Assembly (NCBI RefSeq): GCF_900095825.1
Contig: NZ_LT608315.1
Span: forward strand, 2,312,721 to 2,376,720
Source of the DNA: Acidaminococcus massiliensis
GTDB lineage: Bacteria > Bacillota > Negativicutes > Acidaminococcales > Acidaminococcaceae
DNA: 64,000 bases
Reading direction: 5' to 3'
Part shown: one piece after another, positions 7,650 to 17,674 of the stretch
Layout: each line of letters opens with the position of its first letter
How positions within the stretch are numbered: position 1 is the stretch's first letter
Notes under the pieces: generated by a model
What the model saw: the letters and a program-made list of their open reading frames with translations, nothing else
Database searches by the model: none
What the model was told of the DNA's origin: nothing
Position numbers and translations under genes: made by a program

Positions 7650-8504
7650 TCACTGTCTCAGCAGCGCCACGCTCCCCAAGACGATGAGAAGCCCTCCTAC
7701 CCAGGAATATAGGGTGAGGCTTTCTCCCCACAAAAGGGCCCCGGCCAGGATGTGGAACAGGATACCTGTGTACATCAGGAAATTCACCATAGTGGGATGG
7801 ATGTGGGTGCAGCCCCAAGTCAGGCATACCTAGCCCAGCAGCGCCGACAAGGCCAGTTCCCCGATCCACCCCCATTCCCAGCCGGAAGGCAGGGTCCATT
7901 GGCCGGTGGCTCCCATGATCACCAGTCCGCCCAGGGTACTGTAAAGCTGGAAGTAAAAGACCAGCTCCGTCTGGGTATGGCCTCCGTTCTCCGTCATCTT
8001 CCCGATGCACACATAGGCACTGGCCGCAAAGAAGGCGGATAGGATCCCAAAGATGGCATACACATTGAAGGAATGGAAATTCCACACCTGGAGGACGATG
8101 GCCGCTCCCAGGGCAATCATCCCCAGCCAGGGGACTTCCCGTCCCTGGAGACGCCCTTTCAGGAAAACTGGGGACAGGAGGCACATGAAGAAAGCAGACA
8201 GCTGGGTAAGGATCTCCGCATCCCCCAGTGTCAGCCCATTGAGACAGTAGAAAAAGAACAGCAGGCAGACGCCCCCGAACAGTCCCCGGAGATGGAGCAG
8301 CCCCCGGTCTTTTCCGGAAAACACCGGCAGGGATTCCACCCGGGCCATGAAAGGCAGGAACAGCATACCCAACAGCCCCCGGAAGAAAGTGATCTCCCCG
8401 GTGCCCAGGTACAGCAGCTTTTTGGCCCCGATATCCATGGTGGTAAAGAATACGGCTGCCAGGATGGAAGCCAAGATGCCTTTTTTGGTGGTAGAAAAAG
8501 TCAC
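7650..8504 (-). pseudogene. DMT-superfamily (EamA) permease interrupted by an in-frame TAG
   Basis: EamA/DMT proteins are ten-helix transporters of metabolites. From the GTG at 8504 (GGAGGAAGG just upstream) the frame encodes hydrophobic helices typical of the family, including AILTQLSAFFMCLLSPVF in its first EamA repeat. An in-frame amber codon at 7830-7832 stops it after ALLG. The same frame continues for 59 more codons (VCLTWGCTHIHPTMVNFLM, then LLWGESLTLYSWVGGLLIV) to a TGA at 7650. That is a normal DMT C-terminus with the last helices. A single C-to-T change of CAG would explain the stop. The truncated product is probably inactive unless the stop is read through. Confidence 0.8.
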
Positions 8505-8547
8505 GGATCCTTCCTCCTTGTGAAAACGATTCCCCCTCAGTTTACAC

Positions 8548-8581
8548 AAAAACCGGACCTCCTGCAATGGCCAGGAGGTCC
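8548..8581 (-). terminator. Terminator after the EF-G paralogue
   Basis: A perfect 10-bp stem GGACCTCCTG/CAGGAGGTCC is followed by GGTTTTTG on the minus strand, just past the gene stop at 8600. Confidence 0.8.
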
Positions 8582-8599
8582 GTTGGATGCAAATCCTTT

Positions 8600-10678
8600 T
8601 TACTTTTTGGCAGCTTCTGCCTTTGCCTTGGCATCTGCCACGATCTTTTCTGCCAGTTTGGGCGGCACATCCTCATAGTGGTCGAATTTCATCTCGAAGG
8701 TCCCGGTCCCCTGGGTCAAGGCCCGGAGATCCACGGCGTAATCCAGGATTTCCGCATAGGGTACCTGGGCCTTCACCACAGCCCGGCCGTCTTCTGCGGA
8801 CTGCATCCCCAGGATCCGGCCCCGTTTGCCGTTCAGGTCGGAAATGATGTCCCCCGTCATCCGTTCGTCGCAGTACACATCCAGGTTGTAATAGGGTTCC
8901 ATAAGCACGGGTTTGGATTGTTCCGCAGCTTTCTGGAAAGCCATATGGGAAGCCACCTTGAAGGCCATTTCTGAAGAGTCCACCGTATGGTAGGACCCAT
9001 CCAGCAGGGTGATTTTCAGATCCACCACAGGGTAGCCGGCCAGGATCCCGTGCTCCATGGATTCCTTCATGCCCTTTTCCACCGCTGGGATGTACTGGCG
9101 GGGCACGGCACCCCCGAAGATCTTGTCCACGAACTCGAAGCCGCTGCCCGGAGGCAGAGGTTCCATCTTGATGACCACATGGCCGTACTGGCCATGGCCG
9201 CCGGTCTGTTTCTTGTACTTGCCTTCTACTTCTGCAGACCCCCGGATGGTTTCCCGATATTCCACCATGGGCGGTTTCAGCACTGCATCCACGCCGAATT
9301 TCCGTTTCATCCGTTCCATAAGGATTTCCAGATGCTGATCTCCCATGCCGCTGATCAGGGTTTCCTTGGTCACCGGGTTCCGGCTGACGATGAAGGTAGG
9401 ATCCTCGTCCATCAGTTTGCCCAGAGCTGCGGCGATTTTGTCTTCATCCCCCTTCTTCTTGGGAGAGATGGCCCGGCTGTACATGGGCAGCGGATATTCG
9501 ATGGGCGCAAACTGCACCGGTTCCTCCTTGGCACTGAGGGTATCTCCGGTCATGGTGAACTGGAGGCGGGAAATGACCCCGATGTCCCCGGCCACGATCT
9601 GTTTCATGGGCAGAGGATTCTTGCCTCGAAGGGTGTTGATATTCCCCACTTTTTCCATTTCATCCCGGCTGGCATTGTATACAGTGCTGTCGGCCTTGAT
9701 GATGCCGGAGAACACCCGGACAAAGCTCATCCGCCCCACGAAAGGATCGGAAGTGGTCTTGAACACAAGGGCAGCCAGCGGAGCATTGGAGTCCCGCCGT
9801 TCCACCTGACCGGTCTTCAGGTTGGTCACATGGTATTCGTTCAGGACAGCAGGGAAGGTGTAGTCCACAATGGCGGAGAGGGTCCGGCCCAGGCCGATGT
9901 TCTTGAAAGCAGAACCGCAGAGCACCGGGAAGATGATGCCCTGCCGGATGCCCTTCACCAGACAGTGCATCACTTCTTCATCGGAAATGGTCTCCCCTTC
10001 CAGATACCGTTCCATCACCTCATCATCGGCTTCCACCGCCGCTTCCACCATTTTGTCATGGGCATCCTGGACCCAGGCTTTCAGGTCTTCAGGGACTTCG
10101 ATCTCGTCCGCTCCGTTCCCGTTGCCCTTATAGGCTTTTTGGTTGAACACATCGATGACCCCGCAGAAATCCTCTTCCTTCCCCAAAGGCAGTTCCAAGG
10201 GCAGGATCCGTTTGCCGATCTTGGCCCGGAGATTGTCCAGGATATTGTCGTAATCGGCGTTTTCCCGGTCCATCTTGTTCACAAAGATCAGCCGGGGCAG
10301 ACCAGCTTCTTCCGCCAGTTTCCAGCACTGTTCCGTCCCGATCTGGACCCCGCTGGTGGCGCTGACCACGATCAATACGCTGTCTACGGCTCGAAAGGCC
10401 CCTTTGACTTCTGCCACAAAATCTGCAAAGCCTGGTGTATCGATGAAATTGATCTTCACATCCCGCCATTCCACGGGAGCCAGAGTAGCGCTCACGGAAA
10501 CTCCCCGCTTGATTTCTTCCGGTTCGAAGTCCGTGGTGGTCTGCCCATCTTCCACCTTGCACATACGGCTGATGGCACCGCTGCGGTAGAGCAGTGCTTC
10601 TGTAAGGGAAGTGGTCCCTGCACCTCCATGCCCAACAATTGCCACGTTCCTGATTTTATCGCCTGTATACTCTTTCAC
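8600..10678 (-). CDS. Elongation factor G-like translational GTPase (EF-G2/FusA2 type)
   Basis: This 692-residue protein has the full EF-G architecture: GTPase domain with VKINFIDTPGFADF (G3) and FVNKMDRE (G4), then domain II, and domains III-V with the EF-G IV signature around TGGHGQYGHVVI. It resembles the paralogous EF-G-like proteins that accompany the main fusA in many bacteria; no str operon is nearby. The start is the GTG at 10678; the reading frame stays open upstream but that part is not protein-like. Oddly, the P-loop reads GHGGAGTTS (residues 16-24), so the invariant Lys is Thr. That should weaken phosphate binding and makes its GTPase activity uncertain. Confidence 0.88.
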   Translation of the reverse strand: MKEYTGDKIRNVAIVGHGGAGTTSLTEALLYRSGAISRMCKVEDGQTTTDFEPEEIKRGVSVSATLAPVEWRDVKINFIDTPGFADFVAEVKGAFRAVDSVLIVVSATSGVQIGTEQCWKLAEEAGLPRLIFVNKMDRENADYDNILDNLRAKIGKRILPLELPLGKEEDFCGVIDVFNQKAYKGNGNGADEIEVPEDLKAWVQDAHDKMVEAAVEADDEVMERYLEGETISDEEVMHCLVKGIRQGIIFPVLCGSAFKNIGLGRTLSAIVDYTFPAVLNEYHVTNLKTGQVERRDSNAPLAALVFKTTSDPFVGRMSFVRVFSGIIKADSTVYNASRDEMEKVGNINTLRGKNPLPMKQIVAGDIGVISRLQFTMTGDTLSAKEEPVQFAPIEYPLPMYSRAISPKKKGDEDKIAAALGKLMDEDPTFIVSRNPVTKETLISGMGDQHLEILMERMKRKFGVDAVLKPPMVEYRETIRGSAEVEGKYKKQTGGHGQYGHVVIKMEPLPPGSGFEFVDKIFGGAVPRQYIPAVEKGMKESMEHGILAGYPVVDLKITLLDGSYHTVDSSEMAFKVASHMAFQKAAEQSKPVLMEPYYNLDVYCDERMTGDIISDLNGKRGRILGMQSAEDGRAVVKAQVPYAEILDYAVDLRALTQGTGTFEMKFDHYEDVPPKLAEKIVADAKAKAEAAKK

Positions 10679-10822
10679 TGTACAGCCCCCTTTATTCCGT
10701 AAGATGCGGGATTCCCGGCTGCCAGGAGCAGCCTTCCCAAGATTCTTGTCTGATGGTACTCTTTTTCGGGGAATAGGCACTGTTTTCCTGCTTTTAACAG
10801 AAAACTTTCGAAATTCCCACAA

Positions 10823-10861
10823 AATAAAAAGGAATGTGTAACGATAGATACACATTCCTTT
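10823..10861 (-). terminator. Terminator after the TVP38 gene
   Basis: A perfect 10-bp stem GGAATGTGTA/TACACATTCC is followed by TTTTTATTTT on the minus strand, between the TVP38 gene and the EF-G paralogue. Confidence 0.8.
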
Positions 10862-10899
10862 ACAGATGGTTTGCCATGCTTTGACAATCCTGCCGTCCT

Positions 10900-11622
10900 T
10901 TATGCATTCCGGTCCTTGTACCGATTGTACAACAGCAGTCCATAAGCCAAGATCACCAAGGTGGCCAGGATGGCCAGCCGGTCCATATGCTGCCGGAAAT
11001 GGATGATGTCGTGGCCTACCACCACTTCCAAGGCTGTGGAAGGGAATTTTCCTACAAAAGTGGCAATGATGTAATCCCGGAGCTTCATCCGGCTGATGGC
11101 CCCCAAACAGGTGAGGATCCCAGAAGGGAAATAGGGCAAGGTCCGGGCCAGGGCCATGGCCACTAGGCCGTTGTCGCTGCTCATTTCATCCAGCCGCTGG
11201 AGATTGTTGCTCTTAGCGATGACTTTTTCCGCCGTGGACCGGAGAAAATACCGCATGATCAGAAAACTGAGGATGACCCCCACACTTTCCGCCGCCCAGG
11301 AAATCAAGATCCCCAAGGGTAGTCCGAACACCACCCCATTGGCGGTGGAAAGGAAGATCGACGGGAGACAGCCTGCTGCATTGATGAAAACATCCAGCAG
11401 GAAACTGATGGCCACCGCCCAAGGCCCGAAGGAACGGAGGAAGCCCACCGTTTCCTGGATATTCCCGCCTCTGGCCAGGTGGATGATCTGTGGATAGAAA
11501 CCGGGATCCAGGAAATGGATCAGAGCCAGGACCCCTAGGAGGCCGGCAAACGCGATGATCTTAAAAGTCCCTTCCGAACCATGATCTTTGGTAGGGACCG
11601 GGGATTGTATAGGTGTTTCCAT
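10900..11622 (-). CDS. TVP38/TMEM64 (SNARE-associated/DedA-like) membrane protein
   Basis: TVP38/TMEM64 proteins are inner-membrane relatives of DedA, thought to move or flip lipids. The 240-residue product has a first helix (IIAFAGLLGVLALIHFL), two re-entrant/helix segments around AVAISFLLDVFINAAGCLPS and the VVFGLPLGILISWAAESVGV glycine-rich stretch, and a last helix (ILATLVILAYGLLLY). The motif ARTLPYFPSGILTCLGAISRM matches the family's conserved R-xxP-xxP region. I use the ATG at 11622, preceded by AGAAGGAG; the open frame extends 23 codons further without a ribosome site. It appears to be a single-gene unit with its own terminator. Confidence 0.85.
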   Translation of the reverse strand: METPIQSPVPTKDHGSEGTFKIIAFAGLLGVLALIHFLDPGFYPQIIHLARGGNIQETVGFLRSFGPWAVAISFLLDVFINAAGCLPSIFLSTANGVVFGLPLGILISWAAESVGVILSFLIMRYFLRSTAEKVIAKSNNLQRLDEMSSDNGLVAMALARTLPYFPSGILTCLGAISRMKLRDYIIATFVGKFPSTALEVVVGHDIIHFRQHMDRLAILATLVILAYGLLLYNRYKDRNA

Positions 11623-11796
11623 GATGTATGTGCTCCTTCTGACAGAATGGATGAGGGTTCGATTTGGATTTTCTTTATTATAATGTGCCATTGTTACAGA
11701 AATGAAAACTACCTGTAAATAGAGCTTAAAAAAACGAGGATGCTATTGTATGGACAGAAGCTTCTGACTGGATGGTGCTGCCCATGAGCCACCCTC

Positions 11797-13860
11797 CTAC
11801 GCATTGAAGATCCGCTCGAACCGCTCATCGAACTGGGTAGTGGCGGCGGCCCGGATCACTTCCTGTTCCGTCTTAGGATCACTCATGGCCCACTGGGCTG
11901 CCTTCCGGGCTTCCAGCAGGGTGTCCGTGTCCCGAAGGATATCCGCAATGTACAGATCCGACAGCCCATGCTGCCGCAGTCCGAAGAACTGACCGGCCCC
12001 CCGGAGTTCCAGGTCTTTTTCCGCCAGGAGGAAGCCGTCGCTGCAGCTGCGCATGATCTGGAGCCGTTCCAAGGTCACTGGATTGGTGGAAGAAGTCAGC
12101 AGCACACAGTAGGACTGGGCGCTTCCCCGTCCCACCCGGCCCCGGAGCTGGTGCATCTGGGCCAAGCCGAACCGATCCGCCCCCTCGATGATCATCAGGG
12201 TAGCATTGGGCACGTTCACCCCCACTTCCACCACCGTGGTGGTAATCAGCACCTTGGTTTCATTCCGGGCAAAACTTTCCATCACCGCGTCCTTCTCTTC
12301 CGGTTTCAGCCGTCCGTGGAGCAGGCCGCAGGGAATCCCCCGGAGATAGGTGGAGGTCAATTCTTCATACAGGTCCGCAGCCGCCTTGGCATCCACCCCT
12401 TCGCTTTCTTCGATAAGGGGGCAGACCACATAGGCCTGGTGCCCTTCCTGGACCTGGTGGACCAAGCCCTTATACACCGCCCCCCGCTTATCTTCCGTAT
12501 AGCACAGGGTCTGGACCGGTTTCCGACCCGGGGGCAGCCCCTTCATCAGGGACACATCCAGATCCCCATATACCGTAAGGGCCAGGGTCCGAGGGATGGG
12601 AGTGGCGGTCATGACCAGCACATGGGGCGCATAGGGACTCTTATCCTGGAGTTTCGCCCGCTGGGCCACCCCGAACCGATGCTGTTCATCGGTGATGGCC
12701 AAGGCCAGGGAATGGAACACCACCGCATCCTGGATCAGGGCATAGGTCCCCACCACCGCCTGGATGGAACCGTCCGCCAGGCCTTCCAGTACCTCCCGCC
12801 GGGCTTTGGCCGTCAGGCCCCCGGTCAAAAGCGCCGTCCGGATCCCCGCTGGTTCCAGTACCTTCTGCATTTCTTGGTAATGCTGCTCCGCCAGGATTTC
12901 TGTAGGAGCCATCAGACATCCCTGATACCCGTTTTCCACGGTTTTGGCCAAGGCCAGGAGAGCCAGGGCCGTTTTCCCAGATCCTACATCCCCTTGGACC
13001 AGCCGGTTCATGGGTTCCGGGCTCTGCATATCATCATCGATTTCCTGCCAGGCTTTTTTCTGGCTGTCCGTCAGGGAAAAACCCAGGAGTCCCCGGACCT
13101 TCCGGACCAGTTCTCCGCACCGGGCCATCTTGATGCCCCTGCTGTCCCGCTTGATTTCCACCCGATGATGGAGCAGCCCACACTGGAGGAAGAACAGTTC
13201 CTCAAAGATCAGCCGCTGCCGGGCTTTTTCCAAGAGTTCCGGACTTTTGGGAAAATGGATGTTTTCCAGGGCTTCCAGCCGGGGCAGGAAATGTCTGGCC
13301 TGGAGGATTTTCTCCGGCAGGCATTCCGGCAGTTCTTTCCGCGCCAAGGCCAAAGCCTGGCGCACCGCCCCCCGCACCTGATTCTGAGTCAAACTGCCGG
13401 TAAGGGCATAGGTGGGGAGGATGCCCGGGGCTTCCGCCTTTTCTTCCTTCACATGGGAGAGGCTGGCACTGGTGACGCTTTTGGCGGTACGGCCCAGGTT
13501 CACTTTCCCGATGACGAACACTTCATCCCCTGTATGATAGACCCGGGTCATATAGGTCTGGGCCCCGAACAGGACGATTTCCGCGAAGCCGGTGCCATCC
13601 CCCACGGTAATGGTGGCATATTTCATGTTCCGGGCACTCCTGCGGTTGTTCAGCCGCACGATGGTCCCTCGGAACAGCTGCATCTCCCCGGCTGTGGTCA
13701 GTTCGCTGATGGTCTTTATATGGGAATAGTCCAGATAGCAGCCTTGCCGGGGAAAATGGTTCAGCAGGTCACCGATGGTCACAACATTGATATTTTCAAA
13801 TTCCTGGGCCTTTTTGGGCCCGATGCCTTTGAGTTTGGTTACTGGTTCCTGCCACCACAT
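11797..13860 (-). CDS. recG: ATP-dependent DNA helicase RecG
   Basis: RecG reverses stalled replication forks and branch-migrates Holliday junctions. The 687-residue product contains the N-terminal wedge/OB domain (about 1-180), the superfamily 2 motor with Walker A GDVGSGKT (~292-299), motif II DEQHRFG (~391), [10 protein letters not shown] (motif III) and the C-terminal helicase half with [12 protein letters not shown] (motif VI). The TRG-like tail ([18 protein letters not shown]) is also present. Length and motif order are normal. It is divergent from rpmB; in many Firmicutes recG also lies close to rpmB. Confidence 0.97.
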   Translation of the reverse strand: MWWQEPVTKLKGIGPKKAQEFENINVVTIGDLLNHFPRQGCYLDYSHIKTISELTTAGEMQLFRGTIVRLNNRRSARNMKYATITVGDGTGFAEIVLFGAQTYMTRVYHTGDEVFVIGKVNLGRTAKSVTSASLSHVKEEKAEAPGILPTYALTGSLTQNQVRGAVRQALALARKELPECLPEKILQARHFLPRLEALENIHFPKSPELLEKARQRLIFEELFFLQCGLLHHRVEIKRDSRGIKMARCGELVRKVRGLLGFSLTDSQKKAWQEIDDDMQSPEPMNRLVQGDVGSGKTALALLALAKTVENGYQGCLMAPTEILAEQHYQEMQKVLEPAGIRTALLTGGLTAKARREVLEGLADGSIQAVVGTYALIQDAVVFHSLALAITDEQHRFGVAQRAKLQDKSPYAPHVLVMTATPIPRTLALTVYGDLDVSLMKGLPPGRKPVQTLCYTEDKRGAVYKGLVHQVQEGHQAYVVCPLIEESEGVDAKAAADLYEELTSTYLRGIPCGLLHGRLKPEEKDAVMESFARNETKVLITTTVVEVGVNVPNATLMIIEGADRFGLAQMHQLRGRVGRGSAQSYCVLLTSSTNPVTLERLQIMRSCSDGFLLAEKDLELRGAGQFFGLRQHGLSDLYIADILRDTDTLLEARKAAQWAMSDPKTEQEVIRAAATTQFDERFERIFNA

Positions 13861-13892
13861 GGCTCTTTTCTCCTTTTCTCATGGTTTTCTAC

Positions 13893-13922
13893 TTGCAATT
13901 ATAATCCAATTTGTGTTAAAAT
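13893..13922 (+). promoter_or_regulatory. Probable rpmB promoter
   Basis: TTGCAA (13893-13898) and TAAAAT (13917-13922) are separated by 18 bases, about 57 bases before the rpmB start and its GGAGG site. Confidence 0.5.
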
Positions 13923-13979
13923 AGCTACATTGAGTTTTAAAAATAACGCATTGCCTTATAACTTGAAGGAGGTGGGACC

Positions 13980-14171
13980 ATGGCATGCATCTGTGAAATC
14001 TGCAACAAAGGTGAGCTGTCCGGCAACAACGTCAGCCATTCCAATAGACATGTAAAACGTTCTTGGAAACCTAACGTTCAAAAGGTCAAAGCGGTGGTAG
14101 ACGGTGAAGTGAAGAGCATCAACGTGTGCACTCGCTGCTTACGTTCCGGCAAGGTAACCCGCGCCATCTAA
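13980..14171 (+). CDS. rpmB: 50S ribosomal protein L28
   Basis: L28 is a small late-assembling 50S protein. The 63-residue product contains the zinc-binding form of the family, with CEIC near residues 4-7 and CTRC near 51-54, and the conserved GNNVSHSNRHVKRSW region. AAGGAGG sits upstream of the ATG and a strong terminator follows the stop, so it is transcribed alone. The complete C+ motif suggests zinc-dependent L28; a zinc-free paralogue may exist elsewhere. Confidence 0.97.
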   Translation: MACICEICNKGELSGNNVSHSNRHVKRSWKPNVQKVKAVVDGEVKSINVCTRCLRSGKVTRAI

Positions 14172-14188
14172 GCTATAGGTTACAGCAT

Positions 14189-14222
14189 AAAAAAGCTGAC
14201 TGCTTCGGCAGTCAGCTTTTTT
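14189..14222 (+). terminator. rpmB terminator
   Basis: AAAAGCTGACTGC and GCAGTCAGCTTTT form a 13-bp stem closed by a TTCG tetraloop and followed by Ts. Confidence 0.9.
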
Positions 14223-14233
14223 GTTGCTTTTTC

Positions 14234-14665
14234 CTACAGCTTCGCCCCGCAGAACGGGCAGAACGCCGCATTTTTGGGCAGAGCCGCCTTGCACTGGGGA
14301 CAGATCCGCCGCTCCAGATAAGCCTGGGCCTTTTCTTCAAATAGGGACACGAACCGGTCCGTTTCCCGGTTCTGGGGTTTCAGGCTGTAGACTTCCATGC
14401 GCTTTTTATGGATGTCCACGATGACCTGGCACCCTTCTTCCAAAGCCTGTACGGCAAAAACGATCTCCTTCCGTTGGGGTTTGCCGAACAGAAAAGATTT
14501 TTCTTCAGAAACCAGGGAGCCATTCAGCAGCATCCCAGTATCATCCTGCTTTTCGATATCCACTTCCATCTCCCGGCAGACCTGGAGTCCCAGTTCCCAG
14601 GCAACCGCTGGAGTAAGATGATAGACCTGTTCCACGAAGCTGCCGCCGCTGCCGTTCACTTTCAT
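14234..14665 (-). CDS. Zinc-ribbon protein of unknown function
   Basis: The 143-residue product has no assigned function. Its first ~100 residues form a soluble alpha/beta region (FAVQALEEGCQVIVDIHKK) without motifs I recognise. The last 25 residues form a zinc ribbon with CPQC and CPFC (CPQCKAALPKNAAFCPFCGA), the common short ribbon of the zinc_ribbon_2/DZR type. GGGGGAGG precedes the ATG. It starts 15 bases after the stop of the EIIA gene, so the two are probably one transcript, but nothing in the sequence links it to sugar transport. Confidence 0.75.
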   Translation of the reverse strand: MKVNGSGGSFVEQVYHLTPAVAWELGLQVCREMEVDIEKQDDTGMLLNGSLVSEEKSFLFGKPQRKEIVFAVQALEEGCQVIVDIHKKRMEVYSLKPQNRETDRFVSLFEEKAQAYLERRICPQCKAALPKNAAFCPFCGAKL

Positions 14666-14680
14666 ATGCTGCCTCCCCCA

Positions 14681-15163
14681 TCAATTCAGGGTGACGGTCA
14701 AGACGGTATCTTTTCCCGCCTGTACCGGCCCTTCTTGGGCTTTTTCCATTTTACCCACTTTGTCCCCATTGGTGATCACCATGGGGGTACTCAAATCGCA
14801 GCCGCAGGCTTCCAGCTTTTCCCGGTCAAAAAGGATCAGCGGCTGGCCGGCCTTGACTCTTTCTCCGCTTTTGACCAGGGCTTTGAACCCCATACCCTGC
14901 TGTTCCACCGTATTCAGGCCCACATGGAGCAGGATTTCCAGTCCGTGTGCCTCGGTCAGGGCAATAGCATGGGCCGTATCCGGCACATAAGAAACTTCTC
15001 CGTCACAAGGGGCAACCAGTTCTCCCTTTTCCGGCTGGACAGCCACTCCATCCCCCAGCATTTTCTGGGCAAAAGCTTTGTCCGCTACCTTCTCCAGAGG
15101 AATCAATGTCCCGGTCAGTGGAGCCAGCAGTATTACTTTTGTTTTCCTGAAAAACAATCCCAT
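14681..15163 (-). CDS. Glucose-type PTS EIIA component (Crr-like)
   Basis: EIIA(Glc) carries a phosphoryl group from HPr to the membrane EIIB/C and often acts as a regulator. The 160-residue product matches the PTS_EIIA_1 domain along its whole length: VILLAPLTGTLIPLEKVAD, the glycine-rich SYVPDTAHAIAL, and the phosphorylated-His segment LEILLHVGLNTVEQQGMGF (active His in LLHVGLNT). Start at 15163 with AAGGAGA upstream. No EIIB/EIIC gene is in the window, so it is an orphan that must serve a permease elsewhere or regulate. A promoter-like TTTTCA-17-TACAAT lies immediately upstream, its -35 in the terminator stem. Confidence 0.9.
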   Translation of the reverse strand: MGLFFRKTKVILLAPLTGTLIPLEKVADKAFAQKMLGDGVAVQPEKGELVAPCDGEVSYVPDTAHAIALTEAHGLEILLHVGLNTVEQQGMGFKALVKSGERVKAGQPLILFDREKLEACGCDLSTPMVITNGDKVGKMEKAQEGPVQAGKDTVLTVTLN

Positions 15164-15208
15164 AGCAGTCTCTCCTTGTTTCTGTGTGTACCATATTATT
15201 GTAACATG

Positions 15209-15259
15209 AAAAAGGGGCTGTGAAAAAATGAGAAAAATCCTTTTTTCACAGCCCCTTTT
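15209..15259. terminator. Strong bidirectional terminator upstream of the EIIA gene
   Basis: A 19-bp perfect inverted repeat (AAAAGGGGCTGTGAAAAAA and its complement) has A-runs and T-runs on both sides. It separates the EIIA gene from repeat copy A and pnp. Confidence 0.8.
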
Positions 15260-15260
15260 T

Positions 15261-15526
15261 GTCACTGGTCAACGGTCACTGGTCACTGGCCGATGGAAAG
15301 AACCCGTGGCTGACGGGTTCTTATAAATAAAAAACAGGATTGTGCTTTTCTTTTCATCCGTTGCTTGTCTTGAGTTATTCTGGAGAGGCAAGGACAAGCC
15401 GAAGGCGCGTCCGAGCCGGCAACATACAATGAAAGGCAGCCGCATCCCGGCTGCCTTCCTTCGTCCAGTGACCAGTGACAAGAGACCAGTGACCGGGGGT
15501 GTGAATTTTTTCACACCCCCTTTTTT
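15261..15526 (+). repeat. MITE-like intergenic repeat, copy A
   Basis: This ~266-bp non-coding element fills the space between the EIIA terminator and pnp. A near-identical copy lies in the opposite orientation at 23233-23504. It has 29-bp terminal inverted arms (15261-15289 and 15465-15493) built from the unit GTCACTGG, 25 of 29 matching. Inside are hairpins AAGAACCCGT/ACGGGTTCTT (15299-15323) and GGCAGCC/GGCTGCC (about 15436-15457). It ends in the hairpin GGGGGTGTGAA...TTCACACCCCC followed by T6. No ORF of its own is convincing. Whether it is a transposon remnant or a functional RNA is not known. Confidence 0.8.
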
Positions 15527-15527
15527 C

Positions 15528-17600
15528 TTATTTCAAGCAGGCTTTCCGGGACAGGTTCAGCCGTCCTTTGGAGTCGATTTCCACCAGCTTCACGACGATT
15601 TCGTCGCCTACGCTGACCACGTCTTCCACTTTTTCCACCCGTTCTTTGGCCAGCTGGGAAATGTGCACCAGCCCTTCCCGGCCGGGCATGAATTCCACAA
15701 AGGCCCCAAAATTCATGATCCGGGTGACTTTGCCGGTGTACACCTTGCCCACTTCCGGTTCCGCCGTGATATCCTGGATGGTCTTGATGGCCGCATCGGC
15801 AGAAGCGCTGTCAGCCGCAGCGATGTACACGGTTCCATCATCGTTGATGTCGATCTGGGCACCGGTATCTTCCACGATTTTCTTGATCACCTTGCCCCCA
15901 GGTCCGATGATGTCTTTGATCTTCTCCGGGTTCACCTTGATGGTGGTGATCTTGGGGGCGTATTTCTTCAGCTGCTTCCGAGGTTCAGAAATGCATTCCA
16001 GCATCTTGCCCAAGATGAAGGCACGGCCCTTTTTGGCCTGGGCCAGAGCAGCCTGGAGGATATCACGGGTCAGGCCGTCCACTTTGATATCCATCTGGAT
16101 GGCGGTGATGCCCTTGGATGTACCGGCTACCTTGAAGTCCATGTCTCCGTTGGCATCTTCCAGTCCCTGGATATCGGTCAGGATGGTGAAATTCTCGCCT
16201 TCCTTCACCAGGCCCATGGCCACCCCGGAAACAGGAGCCTTGATGGGCACCCCAGCGTCCATCAGAGACAGGGTGCTGGCACAGGTGCTGGCCATAGAAG
16301 AGGAACCGTTGGATTCCAGCACTTCGGAAACCAGTCGGATGGTATAGGGGAATTCTTCCTCAGAGGGAATTACTGGCAGGAGAGCTCGTTCTGCCAGGGC
16401 CCCATGGCCGATTTCCCGACGGCCCGGGCTGCGCAGAGGTTTGGTTTCTCCTACGCTGTAGGGCGGGAAATTATAATGGTGGATATAGCGTTTCTGGATA
16501 TCTCCAGCCAGGGTTTCCAGGGTCTGGGCATCCCGGAGAGGTGCCAAGGCCAGGCAGTTCAGCACCTGGGTCTGGCCACGGGTGAACAAGCTGCAGCCGT
16601 GAGGACGGGCCAAGAGCCCTACTTCGCAGCTGATGGGACGGACTTCATCCAGGGCACGGCCATCAGGACGGATCTTATCCACGGTGATGATGTGCCGGAA
16701 CACCCGTTTCACCAATTTGGCTACCACATGGGCAATGTCAATCTCATTGTCCGGATACAGTTCTGTAAAGTGGGCCAGGATTTCCTCCTTGGCTTCGCTG
16801 ACCATCTTATCCCGGTGCAGCTTGTCCGGATCCATCAGAGCATCATGGATCTTGGGTTCACCATAGGCTTCGATTTCCTGAGCCAGTTCTGCAGGAGGCG
16901 TATAGACTTCGAAATCCATCTTGGGTTTGCCCACTTCGGCCTGGATCTTTTCCTGGAATTCCACCAGTTTCTTGATTTCTCCGTGAGCGAACCAGATGGC
17001 GTCCAGCATCACTTCTTCAGAAACTTCCTTGGCACCGGCTTCCACCATCAGGATGGCGTCCTTGGTGCCGGCTACGGCCAGGTTCAGTTCACTGACTTTG
17101 GCCTGTTCCACGGTGGGCTGCACAATGAACTGCCCATCGATGAGGCCCACCCGGACACCGGCAATGGGTCCTTCAAAGGGGATATCGGAAATGGACAGGG
17201 CACAGGATGCGCCAATCATAGCCGGAATGTCCGGGGCATTGTCCGGATCCACGGAGACAGCCGTCGCAACAATCTGTACATCGTTGTGGTAGCCGTCTGG
17301 GAACATGGGCCGGATGGGACGGTCGATGAGCCGGGAGGTCAAGATAGCCGTTTCTGCCGGCCGCCCTTCTCTCCGCAGGAATCCGCCCGGGATTTTGCCC
17401 ACTGCGTACATCTTCTCTTCAAAATCCACTGTCAGCGGGAAGAAATCCACCCCTTCTCTGGGGGTATCGGTACCCGTCACAGCCACCACCACGGCCGTTT
17501 CGCCATAGCGGACCAGCACTGCGCCATTGGCCTGTTTGGCAATCTTGCCTGTTTCAATGGTGAGGGTCCGGCCTCCAAATTCCGTACTAAAACTATGCAT
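15528..17600 (-). CDS. pnp: Polyribonucleotide nucleotidyltransferase (PNPase)
   Basis: PNPase is the phosphate-dependent 3'-to-5' exoribonuclease of mRNA decay. The ~690-residue product has two RNase PH-like domains joined by a helical linker, with [21 protein letters not shown] and [15 protein letters not shown] substrate residues in the first. The second carries the catalytic [19 protein letters not shown] stretch (here [15 protein letters not shown]) and [20 protein letters not shown]. The KH domain has [12 protein letters not shown] (~563-574), and the S1 domain is last ([21 protein letters not shown]). I use the ATG at 17600, nine bases after AAGGAGG; an ATG at 17609 touches that site. 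Here pnp is not next to rpsO. Confidence 0.96.
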   Translation of the reverse strand: MHSFSTEFGGRTLTIETGKIAKQANGAVLVRYGETAVVVAVTGTDTPREGVDFFPLTVDFEEKMYAVGKIPGGFLRREGRPAETAILTSRLIDRPIRPMFPDGYHNDVQIVATAVSVDPDNAPDIPAMIGASCALSISDIPFEGPIAGVRVGLIDGQFIVQPTVEQAKVSELNLAVAGTKDAILMVEAGAKEVSEEVMLDAIWFAHGEIKKLVEFQEKIQAEVGKPKMDFEVYTPPAELAQEIEAYGEPKIHDALMDPDKLHRDKMVSEAKEEILAHFTELYPDNEIDIAHVVAKLVKRVFRHIITVDKIRPDGRALDEVRPISCEVGLLARPHGCSLFTRGQTQVLNCLALAPLRDAQTLETLAGDIQKRYIHHYNFPPYSVGETKPLRSPGRREIGHGALAERALLPVIPSEEEFPYTIRLVSEVLESNGSSSMASTCASTLSLMDAGVPIKAPVSGVAMGLVKEGENFTILTDIQGLEDANGDMDFKVAGTSKGITAIQMDIKVDGLTRDILQAALAQAKKGRAFILGKMLECISEPRKQLKKYAPKITTIKVNPEKIKDIIGPGGKVIKKIVEDTGAQIDINDDGTVYIAAADSASADAAIKTIQDITAEPEVGKVYTGKVTRIMNFGAFVEFMPGREGLVHISQLAKERVEKVEDVVSVGDEIVVKLVEIDSKGRLNLSRKACLK

Positions 17601-17674
17601 CCTATGCATCCTCCTTCTTTTTCTCTCTTGACATTATGGGTAGATTATACTACACCGACGGGGAAAAAGCCATA

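Noticed and set aside
11968..14055. 695-codon plus-strand ORF opposite recG
   Set aside because: It is the antisense of recG, kept open by GC-rich codon bias. The product is His/Gln/Pro-rich without domains, and the minus-strand frame is a complete RecG.
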